NCBI GenBank assembly: GCA_023622765.1
Contig: JAMNYO010000125.1
Coordinates: 1-64,000, forward strand
Direction: 5' to 3'
DNA from: Bacteroidota bacterium
Lineage (GTDB): Bacteria; Bacteroidota; Bacteroidia; Bacteroidales; Dysgonomonadaceae
DNA length: 64,000 nt
The notes under the pieces are model-generated. The model did no database searches, was not told the origin of the DNA, and saw nothing but the letters and a program-made list of their open reading frames with translations. Of this stretch, positions 26,564 to 34,411 are shown one piece after another; position 1 is the stretch's first letter; the number at the start of each line of letters is the position of its first letter. A program made the position numbers and the translations under genes.

Positions 26564-29500
26564 TTATAGACTAACTTGTACTCCCACCGATGCTGATTTA
26601 AAGGTTGGGTTAGAGGTACCTGTTCTCCCGAGGTTATAGTTTCCATCGGTTCTCAGCATTGAATGACCAGAGATGGTTTCCGGATCGATAGGCAAGCCCC
26701 TCAGTTTGTCGAATGTAATCATATTCTCCAGGGAGAGATAGATTCTGGCATTGGAGAGGTGTGCGAAATCCAAAAAGCTCTTCGGCAAGGCGTATCCCAG
26801 CGTGATGTTTTTAATCTTCAGGTAGGCCATGTTGAGCAGGTAGCGGGTTTGTGGTCTCATCACGAAACCGCTGTTTGATCCACTCAAGTTCCAAGCACGC
26901 GGGTAGAAGGCATCGGTCCTGTCTTTTTTCCAGAAGTTCGCGGCAATGGCTTGTGGCATGGCACCATCTTTTACGTGGTAGCCGGGTATAGCCAACTGTC
27001 CCGCACCCCATATTTTCCTTTTACCTACACCCTGTAAGAAAACAGAGGCGTCAAATCCTTTGTAGTCGGCGCCTAGTCGCAGCCCAAACTCATACCTGGG
27101 AGTTACGTTCCCGATGACTACCTGGTCGCCCGGGTCCCCAAAGGTGTTTTTCCCGGGAGTGATGTAGCCATCTCCATTTATGTCGACGAACTTGACATCT
27201 CCGGGGGATATCAGCAGTGTTTGGTTCCCATCTTCAAACCAGGTTTGATAAATGGGATTATTCCCCGCCAACATGTTGGTGCGTTTGGCGATACCTTCCC
27301 ATATAATGGTGGTCTGTATGAAATTGCCGTCCGCGTCATACAGGAAATCATCCTCTTGGTAGAGGCGGTCGGTTACGTAGCCGTAGATGTCGCCATACCG
27401 TTTTCCCGTGACAAAGGTGTTATGGATCAACCTGTTTTCCGGGTCTATATTCCAGTCGGCCGCCTTGGTGATATGGGTGACCGCGTCATGCAGATTGGCT
27501 TTAATGTTGATGCCGATTCCGTTATCAAAGCGGTGAGCGAAGTCTGCCGCTATCTCCCAGCCTTTGGTACGAAGTTCCCCGTAATTCCCCTGAGGGGCTC
27601 CGGCACCATAGGTGGCTGGTAAGGCCTGACCGGCAATAATCATGTTTTTGGTATCTCTTTGGTACCATTCGAAGACGAAACCCAGCCTGTTCTTGAAAAA
27701 GCGTAGGTCGACACCCAGGTTCAGTGTCTCGATATCCTGCCAGGTGATGCCGGCTGAGATGGGGTTTGGGGTTCCCATCTGGAAATATTGCTTCCCGTCG
27801 GCAGTTAGCCAGCTATTCTTTTCGACATCCATCATGGCCAGGTAGAGCGTGTTGGATACCGACTGGTCGCCTATGCTACCCCATGATCCGCGCAGTTTGG
27901 CAAAGCTCAAGATGGGCTGTAGGGGCTCCATGAACGATTCGTTCGAGATCACCCAGCCTCCCGAGAACGAGGGGTACCATTTCCAGCGCAGGTGAGCGGG
28001 GAATTTTGATGTCGCATCGTGCCGCAAGTTGGCTTCCAGCAGGTATTTGTCTCTGAAAGAGTAGTTGATACGTCCAAAAAACCCTACTTGTGAGTTCCAG
28101 TTCGTATCGCCTCCTACCGTTTCGGTGCCTACTGCAAAGTTGAACTGAGGATTCAGTTCATTGATCAGTTCGGTTTTATTTGACCAATGCGAGTCCCATT
28201 CGTAACTTTCTATGTTGGCACCCAGCATGAATTTAAACCGATGGGCCTCTGCCAGGGATAGATTATAGTTGGTGACTGCATTCAGTGTATGTTTTGCAGA
28301 AACAAACGTCGATTTGTAATAGTAGCTGCTGGCTTTGTTTTTTATAGTTTCCACCGGGAACTGATATGCCTCCATGCCCCCTTCATCGGTAATGTTTCCT
28401 TCTTCATCAACATAGATGGGGTTGCCGTTTTCATCTTTACGTAGAACAGGTGTATACCAGGGTCTTCGTGCGGTATAGGTCGGCATTGATCTGGTTACCT
28501 GATTCAGTTGAGAACTGTAGGCATAATCGGCAACGAAGTTCCAGTTGCTTGTAAAGTCTATCGTGGTTCCCAGGGAGAGGTTCACGTACTGTCTGGAATC
28601 TGTCGAGGTATGGGCCTGTTTCGTGTCGAAATAGGGGTCACTCAGGATCTCCCCATTTTCGAGAACACCTGTTGGGAACAGGCGACTCCACCGGTAGAGG
28701 TAGAGCCAGGGGTCGGAAATAAAGCCGAAAATCGCGTTGGGGTATCTTTTTTCCGAATTGGTATACATGGCACCTCCCCTTAGTGTCAGGAAATCGGCCA
28801 CCTTGGTTGAGAGGCTAAGGTTCCCGTTCAACCTGTTAAAGTCGTCATACTTGGCCGGTTTCATCATCCCCTCTTGTCCCAGATACCCTATACTCATCGT
28901 GTAGGTTGTTTCGGAACGTTTCCCGCTCACGGAGAGGTTATGTGTTTGGGTAAAAGCCGAGTTTTTGACCATGGTTTCAACCGGATCGTAAATCCTGTAA
29001 CCATATTTGTCTTTTCCATCGTAGAACCAGTCGCGTCCGTAAACAACGGGATCATTATATTTCACCGTACTGCCATATTTCTCCTGCCACTCTTTTATCT
29101 TCTCGAAGCTCTCTCTGCTTACACGCCAAAAACCACCGGCGGGACCGCTCTGCTTCATGTTTTCATGGGCCTCCAGCGTGTATTCCAATCCATCTATCCC
29201 GGCAATCTCGATTTTTTTGAATGGCGACTGCCAAGATAGGTTCGAGGAGTAGGTGATATCGGTACGCTCTGTCTTGGCCCCTTTTTTCGTGGTGATTAAT
29301 ATAACACCGAAGGCAGCCTTGGAGCCATAGATAGATGATGAGGCCGCATCTTTCAGGACCGATATCGATTCAATATCGTTGGGGTTGATCAGCTGTATGC
29401 TGGGAATCTCCACGTTATCCACCAGTATAAGGGGTAAGCTTGATCCCTGGATAGAGCCTATCTGCCCCCTGATTTTCATAATGGGATCGGAGCCAACCTC

Positions 29501-29959
29501 TCCACTGGGTACCACAACGGAAAGTCCGGGAATAGTACCCTGTAATCCTCGTCCTACGTCGGCAATAGGCCTGCTGCCAAGCACCTCTTCCACGTTGACG
29601 GAGGATACTGCCCCGGTGAGATTGGCCTTTCGTTGCGTGCCATATCCCACCACCACCACTTCATCCAATACGTCAGTACTCTGTTTCAGTACTACACGTA
29701 TATTGCTGCTTACCGGCACCTCTTCCGTTGTCATCCCAATATAAGAGATCACCAACAGGCTATTCGATGGGGCCGTAAGCGTGAACTGTCCGTTAGCATC
29801 GGTAATCGTACCTTGTCCAGTGTCTTTAATCAGGATGGATGCACCGATAACCGGCTCTCCTGATTCGTCCACGACGCTACCTGCTACCCGAACTTGTGCA
29901 AATGTCGCTCCTATGCTAAAAAGCAGTAGGAGAAACAGGGAGGTCACTCTTTTTTTCAT
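26564..29959 (-). CDS. SusC/RagA family TonB-dependent outer-membrane transporter
   Basis: 1131 residues from the ATG at 29959, chosen because MKKRVTSLFLLLLFSIGATFAQ is a clean signal peptide; the in-frame extension to 30046 is not signal-like. A CarboxypepD_reg-like domain (VAGSVVDESGEPVIGASILI) precedes the TonB region and plug (DEVVVVGYGTQRKANLTGAVSS; NDIESISVLKDAASSSIYG; GVILITTKKG). The rest is a long beta-barrel ending in a typical NPTFKSASVGVQVSL C-terminus. It imports glycan fragments with energy from TonB-ExbBD. First gene of the SusC-SusD-lipoprotein unit, which has a -7 box at 30053-30060. Confidence 0.96.
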   Translation of the reverse strand: MKKRVTSLFLLLLFSIGATFAQVRVAGSVVDESGEPVIGASILIKDTGQGTITDANGQFTLTAPSNSLLVISYIGMTTEEVPVSSNIRVVLKQSTDVLDEVVVVGYGTQRKANLTGAVSSVNVEEVLGSRPIADVGRGLQGTIPGLSVVVPSGEVGSDPIMKIRGQIGSIQGSSLPLILVDNVEIPSIQLINPNDIESISVLKDAASSSIYGSKAAFGVILITTKKGAKTERTDITYSSNLSWQSPFKKIEIAGIDGLEYTLEAHENMKQSGPAGGFWRVSRESFEKIKEWQEKYGSTVKYNDPVVYGRDWFYDGKDKYGYRIYDPVETMVKNSAFTQTHNLSVSGKRSETTYTMSIGYLGQEGMMKPAKYDDFNRLNGNLSLSTKVADFLTLRGGAMYTNSEKRYPNAIFGFISDPWLYLYRWSRLFPTGVLENGEILSDPYFDTKQAHTSTDSRQYVNLSLGTTIDFTSNWNFVADYAYSSQLNQVTRSMPTYTARRPWYTPVLRKDENGNPIYVDEEGNITDEGGMEAYQFPVETIKNKASSYYYKSTFVSAKHTLNAVTNYNLSLAEAHRFKFMLGANIESYEWDSHWSNKTELINELNPQFNFAVGTETVGGDTNWNSQVGFFGRINYSFRDKYLLEANLRHDATSKFPAHLRWKWYPSFSGGWVISNESFMEPLQPILSFAKLRGSWGSIGDQSVSNTLYLAMMDVEKNSWLTADGKQYFQMGTPNPISAGITWQDIETLNLGVDLRFFKNRLGFVFEWYQRDTKNMIIAGQALPATYGAGAPQGNYGELRTKGWEIAADFAHRFDNGIGINIKANLHDAVTHITKAADWNIDPENRLIHNTFVTGKRYGDIYGYVTDRLYQEDDFLYDADGNFIQTTIIWEGIAKRTNMLAGNNPIYQTWFEDGNQTLLISPGDVKFVDINGDGYITPGKNTFGDPGDQVVIGNVTPRYEFGLRLGADYKGFDASVFLQGVGKRKIWGAGQLAIPGYHVKDGAMPQAIAANFWKKDRTDAFYPRAWNLSGSNSGFVMRPQTRYLLNMAYLKIKNITLGYALPKSFLDFAHLSNARIYLSLENMITFDKLRGLPIDPETISGHSMLRTDGNYNLGRTGTSNPTFKSASVGVQVSL

Positions 29960-30052
29960 ACAAAAACAATTTACGTTATAACATCGGGGCTGCTTTAAAA
30001 GCTTAAAACTGTACCCTTTATAGATCACAAGCTGCAAAATACGCACTACTTA

Positions 30053-30060
30053 CAAAAATA
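30053..30060 (-). promoter_or_regulatory. -7 promoter box for the SusCD unit
   Basis: Reads TATTTTTG on the minus strand (TAnnTTTG), about 93 bp before the susC ATG. No TTTG at the right spacing was seen. No SusR-like, ECF sigma/anti-sigma or hybrid two-component gene flanks the locus, so its regulator is not in the window. Confidence 0.45.
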
Positions 30061-30229
30061 GTTATAATTAGTTTAAATAATGGCCTAGATGTGTTAATAT
30101 TTTAAAAATGACCTAAAAATGAGGGTTTTGGGTAATAGTTCATCTCCTTATCCGTTTTCGTTATTTGCCCATCAACCCCATTTCGTCGCTCACATGCCCA
30201 GGCTTAAGTCCGATTGTTTTTCAAAAGAA

Positions 30230-30262
30230 AACGGGACTATCTCAAAGTGAGTCAGCCCCGTT
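30230..30262 (-). terminator. Probable terminator after the DUF2461 gene
   Basis: Imperfect 14-bp stem (11 pairs): 30230-30243 and 30249-30262 with a 5-nt loop. On the minus strand it is followed by GTTTTCTTTTG. It lies 61 bp after the DUF2461 stop and upstream of the susC promoter. Confidence 0.55.
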
Positions 30263-30322
30263 AGAAGATTTTTGTTGCTTGGTCGCAAAATTAATGCCAA
30301 TCAGAATAATTACCCTTTCCTA

Positions 30323-30991
30323 CTACTTCACCGCCTCGTTTAAAAACGCGTTGAACGGGTATTGTACCTTGAACAGCTCCATTAGGCGTTCAATCACGTT
30401 GTCCTCCATGAAAAACTCGTTATCCAACGCGCGATAAGTGATAAAGTGCCTGTTTTTTATCAGCTCGATCTCCTTGAACTCTTTTGAATATCCCCGTGGC
30501 GGATTTTTGAGCTTCTCCTCTTCCGATAGTTCCGGGAAAAGTTCTTTGAACGACTTGTTATCCAGAATTGCCCGAATTTCATCGGGATGGTGGTAGATAT
30601 AATTACGTATGGACTCCAGCGTGGCGGGATCGGGCGAGTAAATCCCCCCGGAGATAAACGACTCGTCCGGTTTCAGGTGGATGTAGTATCCCGCCTGTCG
30701 TGTTTTCCGCCCACCCTTGGCGATAAATGCCCCCATGTGTGTTTTATACGGTGTTTTATCGGGCGAGAAACGAATGTCCCGGTAAATCCGGAACATGCAC
30801 TCCGAGGCGGTCACCATGCCTATGCTTTCATCCAGCTCGATGAGCGGCGGTATAAGCGCGTCGATCAGTGTGGTAAACGTTTCCCGTGCCCGCTCGTACT
30901 CCCCTTTGTGTTCGTTGAACCAATAGCGCTCGTTATAGATCTGCAAATGCGCCAGGAAGTTGAATAGTTGTTCGAAATCCATTTCCTTCAC
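30323..30991 (-). CDS. DUF2461 family protein (TIGR02453)
   Basis: 222 residues, the usual length of this family. Conserved blocks are LQIYNERYWFNEHKGEYERAR at the N-terminus, FRIYRDIRFSPDKTPYKTHMGA in the middle and GYYIHLKPDESFISGGIYSPDP. The family is widespread but its biochemical role is unknown; no catalytic motif is evident. It lies 6 bp downstream of the end of a regulator fragment on the same strand and is followed by a probable terminator. No signal peptide or TM. Confidence 0.88.
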   Translation of the reverse strand: MKEMDFEQLFNFLAHLQIYNERYWFNEHKGEYERARETFTTLIDALIPPLIELDESIGMVTASECMFRIYRDIRFSPDKTPYKTHMGAFIAKGGRKTRQAGYYIHLKPDESFISGGIYSPDPATLESIRNYIYHHPDEIRAILDNKSFKELFPELSEEEKLKNPPRGYSKEFKEIELIKNRHFITYRALDNEFFMEDNVIERLMELFKVQYPFNAFLNEAVK

Positions 30992-30997
30992 GTTTTA

Positions 30998-31216
30998 TTA
31001 TCTAAATTGGTTTTGTAACTCTTGCCCCAACTCTTGCCCCAACTCTTGCCCCAACTCTTGCTCCGACTTATAGTTTAGTTTGACAAATTGTACTTGAAAG
31101 GAGAGTCCCACCTCTTTCCAGCGAAATTCAATTTGAGGATACTCTTTTAATTCGTCAGCGATAAGCTTCAACCCATTTCCCCATTGGTCAATAATTTCCA
31201 TACGTGTAATCGGCAA
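30998..31216 (-). pseudogene. C-terminal fragment of an ATP-binding (AlbA_2/HATPase_c_4, COG2865-like) regulator
   Basis: 72 codons. MEIIDQWGNGLKLIADELK followed by YPQIEFRWKEVGLSFQVQFV matches the C-terminal part of COG2865-type predicted regulators (normally about 400 or more residues). The N-terminal AlbA_2 and most of the ATPase-like domain are absent and no upstream continuation exists in the 50 bp to the next gene. The tail is QELG repeated three to four times, from the 12-bp tandem repeat at 31017-31064. Probably a relic of a mobile regulator gene; it may still be expressed. Confidence 0.65.
31017..31064. repeat. 12-bp tandem repeat, four units
   Basis: AACTCTTGCCCC repeated at 31017, 31029, 31041 and 31053 (the last with one mismatch). 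It encodes QELG units on the minus strand at the end of the regulator fragment. Such 12-bp coding repeats are prone to slippage. Confidence 0.9.
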
Positions 31217-31269
31217 CTTTAAATGTACAATTTTTGGTAACGTTGACTTCCCATAACACGAAAAACACT

Positions 31270-32409
31270 TTACTTTCTATGTAGAAATCGCTTTGCTAAC
31301 AGACGGCGAACAGGCTCGTCATAGATTTTCAACAGGAGGTAAGCGAGAACGATATTCCCGACGAAGAGTCCAACCCCCACCATCCAGGTTTGTGAGAAAG
31401 TGTATTCGTTCTTCCATATCCACGCGTAAAAGAGGTACATGAAGGGGTAGTGTACCATGTACAGCGGGTAGGAGATATCGCCCAGAAACCGGCAAAGTTT
31501 CTCCGATGCCTTGCCGCTTGTCTTCCCCGATGCCCCTAAGTAAACCAAAGCGGGGAATATCACGATGGTGCACACCGCGTCATACAGCCCGTTCATCCAG
31601 AGGGAATCAGGACCCCCGATATAGGGAACCGAAAGCACCGCGATAATGACCAAGCTGCAGATCAGGAAGGCACCCCTGATTTTCACCGGCTTAAAGTCAC
31701 GCGACATCAACATCCCTATCGAAAAAGCGAACAGCAACCGCAGCATGCCGCCCAAAAAGTTGTTGTCGAGTAGCGTCCATCCCACGCCCAAGTGGCCGAA
31801 GCCCGAGAGGTTGAACAGGGCGAACGATGCCAGTCCCGCGCCCGACAGGATGACGACCACCCGCAACGCTTGGGTAGAGAGCTTGCGCAGCCAGAGCGCG
31901 TACAGTATGTTGCCGATATACTCGAAGAAAAGCGACCAGGTGGGACCGTTGAGGGGGCACATCTCGTTGTTGCCCCGCACGTCGGCACCCGTTCCCGGTA
32001 TGGCGGGTAGTAGGAAGAGGTGCAAAAGCATGGCCAGCATCACGAACGAGAGCGACACCTTGGTGCCGTCCCACTGCACGCTGCCTTGTATGAGGAACGT
32101 GATAACCCCCAGCACCGTTCCCATGATGATCATGGGGTGCAGGCGGATTAAACGCCGTTTGAAAAAATCCTTTTTGCTCATTTTGCCCCATCGGTCATCG
32201 TAGGCGTACCCGATAACGAACCCCGATAAAACGAAGAAGAAGTCGACCGCCAAATATCCGTGATTGAACCGCTGGTCGAGGGGGCTCGTGGCAAACGCCT
32301 CGAAAACGTGGTACCAGATGACCATGAGTGCCGCCACGCCACGCAACCCGTTCAGGATTTTATAGTGTGGCTTGCTGTCGGCGAATGCCGAGGATGAAGG
32401 TCGTTTCAT
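31270..32409 (-). CDS. Acyltransferase 3 (OafA/ExoZ-like) integral membrane protein
   Basis: 379 residues with about 10 TM segments. The N-terminal block ILNGLRGVAALMVIWYHVFE carries the conserved R-G and H, then YLAVDFFFVLSGFVIGYAYDDRW and FFKRRLIRLHP, all family hallmarks; a C-terminal ISYPLYMVHYPFMYLFYAW follows. These enzymes move acyl groups (often O-acetyl) onto cell-surface glycans using cytoplasmic acyl-CoA. The target here is unknown. It stands alone between the regulator fragment and the GNAT-nitrilase gene. Confidence 0.92.
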   Translation of the reverse strand: MKRPSSSAFADSKPHYKILNGLRGVAALMVIWYHVFEAFATSPLDQRFNHGYLAVDFFFVLSGFVIGYAYDDRWGKMSKKDFFKRRLIRLHPMIIMGTVLGVITFLIQGSVQWDGTKVSLSFVMLAMLLHLFLLPAIPGTGADVRGNNEMCPLNGPTWSLFFEYIGNILYALWLRKLSTQALRVVVILSGAGLASFALFNLSGFGHLGVGWTLLDNNFLGGMLRLLFAFSIGMLMSRDFKPVKIRGAFLICSLVIIAVLSVPYIGGPDSLWMNGLYDAVCTIVIFPALVYLGASGKTSGKASEKLCRFLGDISYPLYMVHYPFMYLFYAWIWKNEYTFSQTWMVGVGLFVGNIVLAYLLLKIYDEPVRRLLAKRFLHRK

Positions 32410-32534
32410 TATCTTACCGTGAAGGTTGATGGTTTGTTAGTTCCCGAACTTAGAATGTGACAATCGAAACGCTTGAACAAGACTAATCGCTGTTAGTAGG
32501 CAAGGGTGTATATTTGCTTTTGGGAGCAGATTAC

Positions 32535-34058
32535 TTAGCGCCTTTTCAACGTGTAAATATCCTTCCTCCTGTCTCGCAGGTTCCTCACGCTTCCGAACTG
32601 GTTTAGCTCGTTCAGCAAATCCAAGTCCACGTCGGCAATCAGAATCATCTCCGTGTTGGGCGTGGCCTCGGCTTTTACCCCGTTGGTTGGGAACGCGAAA
32701 TCACAAGGGGTGAAGACCATCGCCTGTCCGTACTGTATGTCCATATTGTGCACTTTCGGCAAGTTGCCTACGCATCCGGCGATGGCGACGTAACACTCGT
32801 TTTCGATAGCCCGTGCCTGCGCGCAGTGTCTTACCCGCGAGTAGCCGTTTTGAGTGTCGGTGAGGAACGGGACGAAAAGAATTTGCATTCCCTCATCGGC
32901 CAGCAGGCGCGGAAGTTCCGGGAATTCTACGTCGTAGCAGATGAGCACCCCGATTTTCCCGCAGTCCGTGTCGAATGTTTTCACCACGTCACCACCCTGC
33001 ATCCCCCATACGCGGGCCTCGTCGGGTGTAACGTGAAGCTTTTCGTACTTCTCCCGCGAGCCGTCACGGCGACAAAGATATCCCACGTTGTAGAGGTGGT
33101 TGTCGCGCATTTCGGGCATACTGCCGGTCAAAATGTTGATGTTGTATGAAATGGCCAACTCCGACATGTTGTTGACTATCTCTTCGGTGTATTTGGCCAG
33201 TTCACGGATGGCATTGGGTTCTGAAAGGTGGTTGTACTGCGCCATCAGCGGGGCGTTGAAAAACTCGGGGAATAGCGCGAAGTCACAGCGATACCCGGAA
33301 ACGGCATCGATAAAAAACTCCGCCTGCTGCATCATATCGTCCAAGTTTTGGTATGAGCGCATCTGCCACTGGATAAGCCCTAATCGGACGATCTTTTTGG
33401 CGATGGTCGCCTCCTCGGTCGGCTCCTCGTAGTAGATATTGTCCCAGCGCATGAGTACGGCGTACTCGTTACTCTCTTCATCGCCAGGCAGGTATCCGCG
33501 GAGCACCCTAACGGGCTGAAAGTTGTTTGATATTTGGAAGTTGAGCACCGGGTCGTCCATCTCTTTCAGGCGCACGCTCCTGATATATTCGCGGGGCGAA
33601 AGTTTGTCGGCATACAGGTGATAGTTGGGCATCCGTCCGCCAAAGATGATCGATTTCAGGTTAAGTCGTTCACAAAGGTCTTTGCGGTAGTCATAAAGTC
33701 GCCTTCCCAGTCGGAGCCCACGGAACTCTTCACTAACAAATACCTCTATACCGTACAGCACGTCGCCTTTCGGGGTGTGTGCGCTGAAATTATCCCTGGT
33801 AATCTGTTTATAGGTGTGTTTGTCACCCAGCTTCTTGTAGTCCACGATAATGGAAAGTGCGCAGGCGGCCAGCTTACCGTTTACTTTGATCACTACCTGT
33901 CCCTCGGGGAAAATATTGATGAGTTTTTGAATCTGCTCTTTTCTCCAGTATCCACCAGGTTTATCGGAGTAGATTTCAATCATGATCTGCTTTAACTCCT
34001 CGTAGTCATCAATGCTCAGGTAACTTAGCTCAATGTTTTCAATGTTGCTTACATCCAT
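32535..34058 (-). CDS. GNAT acetyltransferase fused to carbon-nitrogen hydrolase (nitrilase superfamily)
   Basis: 507 residues. The N-terminal GNAT domain (about 5-205) has GDVLYGIEVFVSEEFRGLRLGRRLY, the acetyl-CoA loop. The C-terminal nitrilase domain (about 222-507) shows the catalytic triad: Glu in FALFPEFFNAPL, Lys in REKYEKLHV and Cys in GVLICYDVEFPEL. This two-domain architecture is a known conserved Bacteroidota protein; the amide substrate is not established. It has its own TAnnTTTG box 22 bp upstream. No signal peptide, so cytoplasmic. Confidence 0.92.
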   Translation of the reverse strand: MDVSNIENIELSYLSIDDYEELKQIMIEIYSDKPGGYWRKEQIQKLINIFPEGQVVIKVNGKLAACALSIIVDYKKLGDKHTYKQITRDNFSAHTPKGDVLYGIEVFVSEEFRGLRLGRRLYDYRKDLCERLNLKSIIFGGRMPNYHLYADKLSPREYIRSVRLKEMDDPVLNFQISNNFQPVRVLRGYLPGDEESNEYAVLMRWDNIYYEEPTEEATIAKKIVRLGLIQWQMRSYQNLDDMMQQAEFFIDAVSGYRCDFALFPEFFNAPLMAQYNHLSEPNAIRELAKYTEEIVNNMSELAISYNINILTGSMPEMRDNHLYNVGYLCRRDGSREKYEKLHVTPDEARVWGMQGGDVVKTFDTDCGKIGVLICYDVEFPELPRLLADEGMQILFVPFLTDTQNGYSRVRHCAQARAIENECYVAIAGCVGNLPKVHNMDIQYGQAMVFTPCDFAFPTNGVKAEATPNTEMILIADVDLDLLNELNQFGSVRNLRDRRKDIYTLKRR

Positions 34059-34080
34059 ACTTGTTTGTTTTTTAGAAACA

Positions 34081-34088
34081 CAAAGTTA
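34081..34088 (-). promoter_or_regulatory. -7 promoter box for the GNAT-nitrilase gene
   Basis: Reads TAACTTTG on the minus strand, 22 bp before the ATG at 34058, so the leader would be very short. The remaining gap to 34411 is AT-rich and holds the box of the next gene. Confidence 0.5.
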
Positions 34089-34309
34089 CTAAAAATTACT
34101 CACAACCGTGGAGTGGTGTGTTAATCAAAGGCTGTAATGTTGATGTTACTATTGGGAATTGTTGTATTGGTTGCTGTAGTGGCTTTGTAAAGTATTAAAA
34201 CTGCGATTTTAGTCTTGCTAACCCCATATATCTTAACAGATTCAATTGTAAATGTGTGAAATGTTTAACAAATCCGTTTGTTAATGCTTGGGGAGTCCGT
34301 ATATTTGTT

Positions 34310-34317
34310 TGGCAAAA
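34310..34317 (+). promoter_or_regulatory. Possible -7 box for the repeat-protein gene
   Basis: TATATTTG matches TAnnTTTG, about 94 bp before the ATG at 34412. The nearest TTTG (34277-34280) has a 29-bp spacer, too long for consensus, so support is modest. Confidence 0.4.
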
Positions 34318-34411
34318 TTTGATATTGAGAGTCATTTTGAGCTCTCATAATTGGACTTTGTAATAATTCTTGCTGATTAAATAAACGAAATAATTCACCT
34401 TTTTTACGTCT

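Noticed and set aside
29960-30046. Extended N-terminus for SusC
   Set aside because: The 29 extra codons are not signal-like, whereas the ATG at 29959 opens a clean signal peptide.
31017-31064. CRISPR array
   Set aside because: 12-bp contiguous tandem units without spacers.
32535-34058. Novel fusion of GNAT and nitrilase
   Set aside because: This two-domain architecture is already widespread in Bacteroidota, so it is not reported as new.
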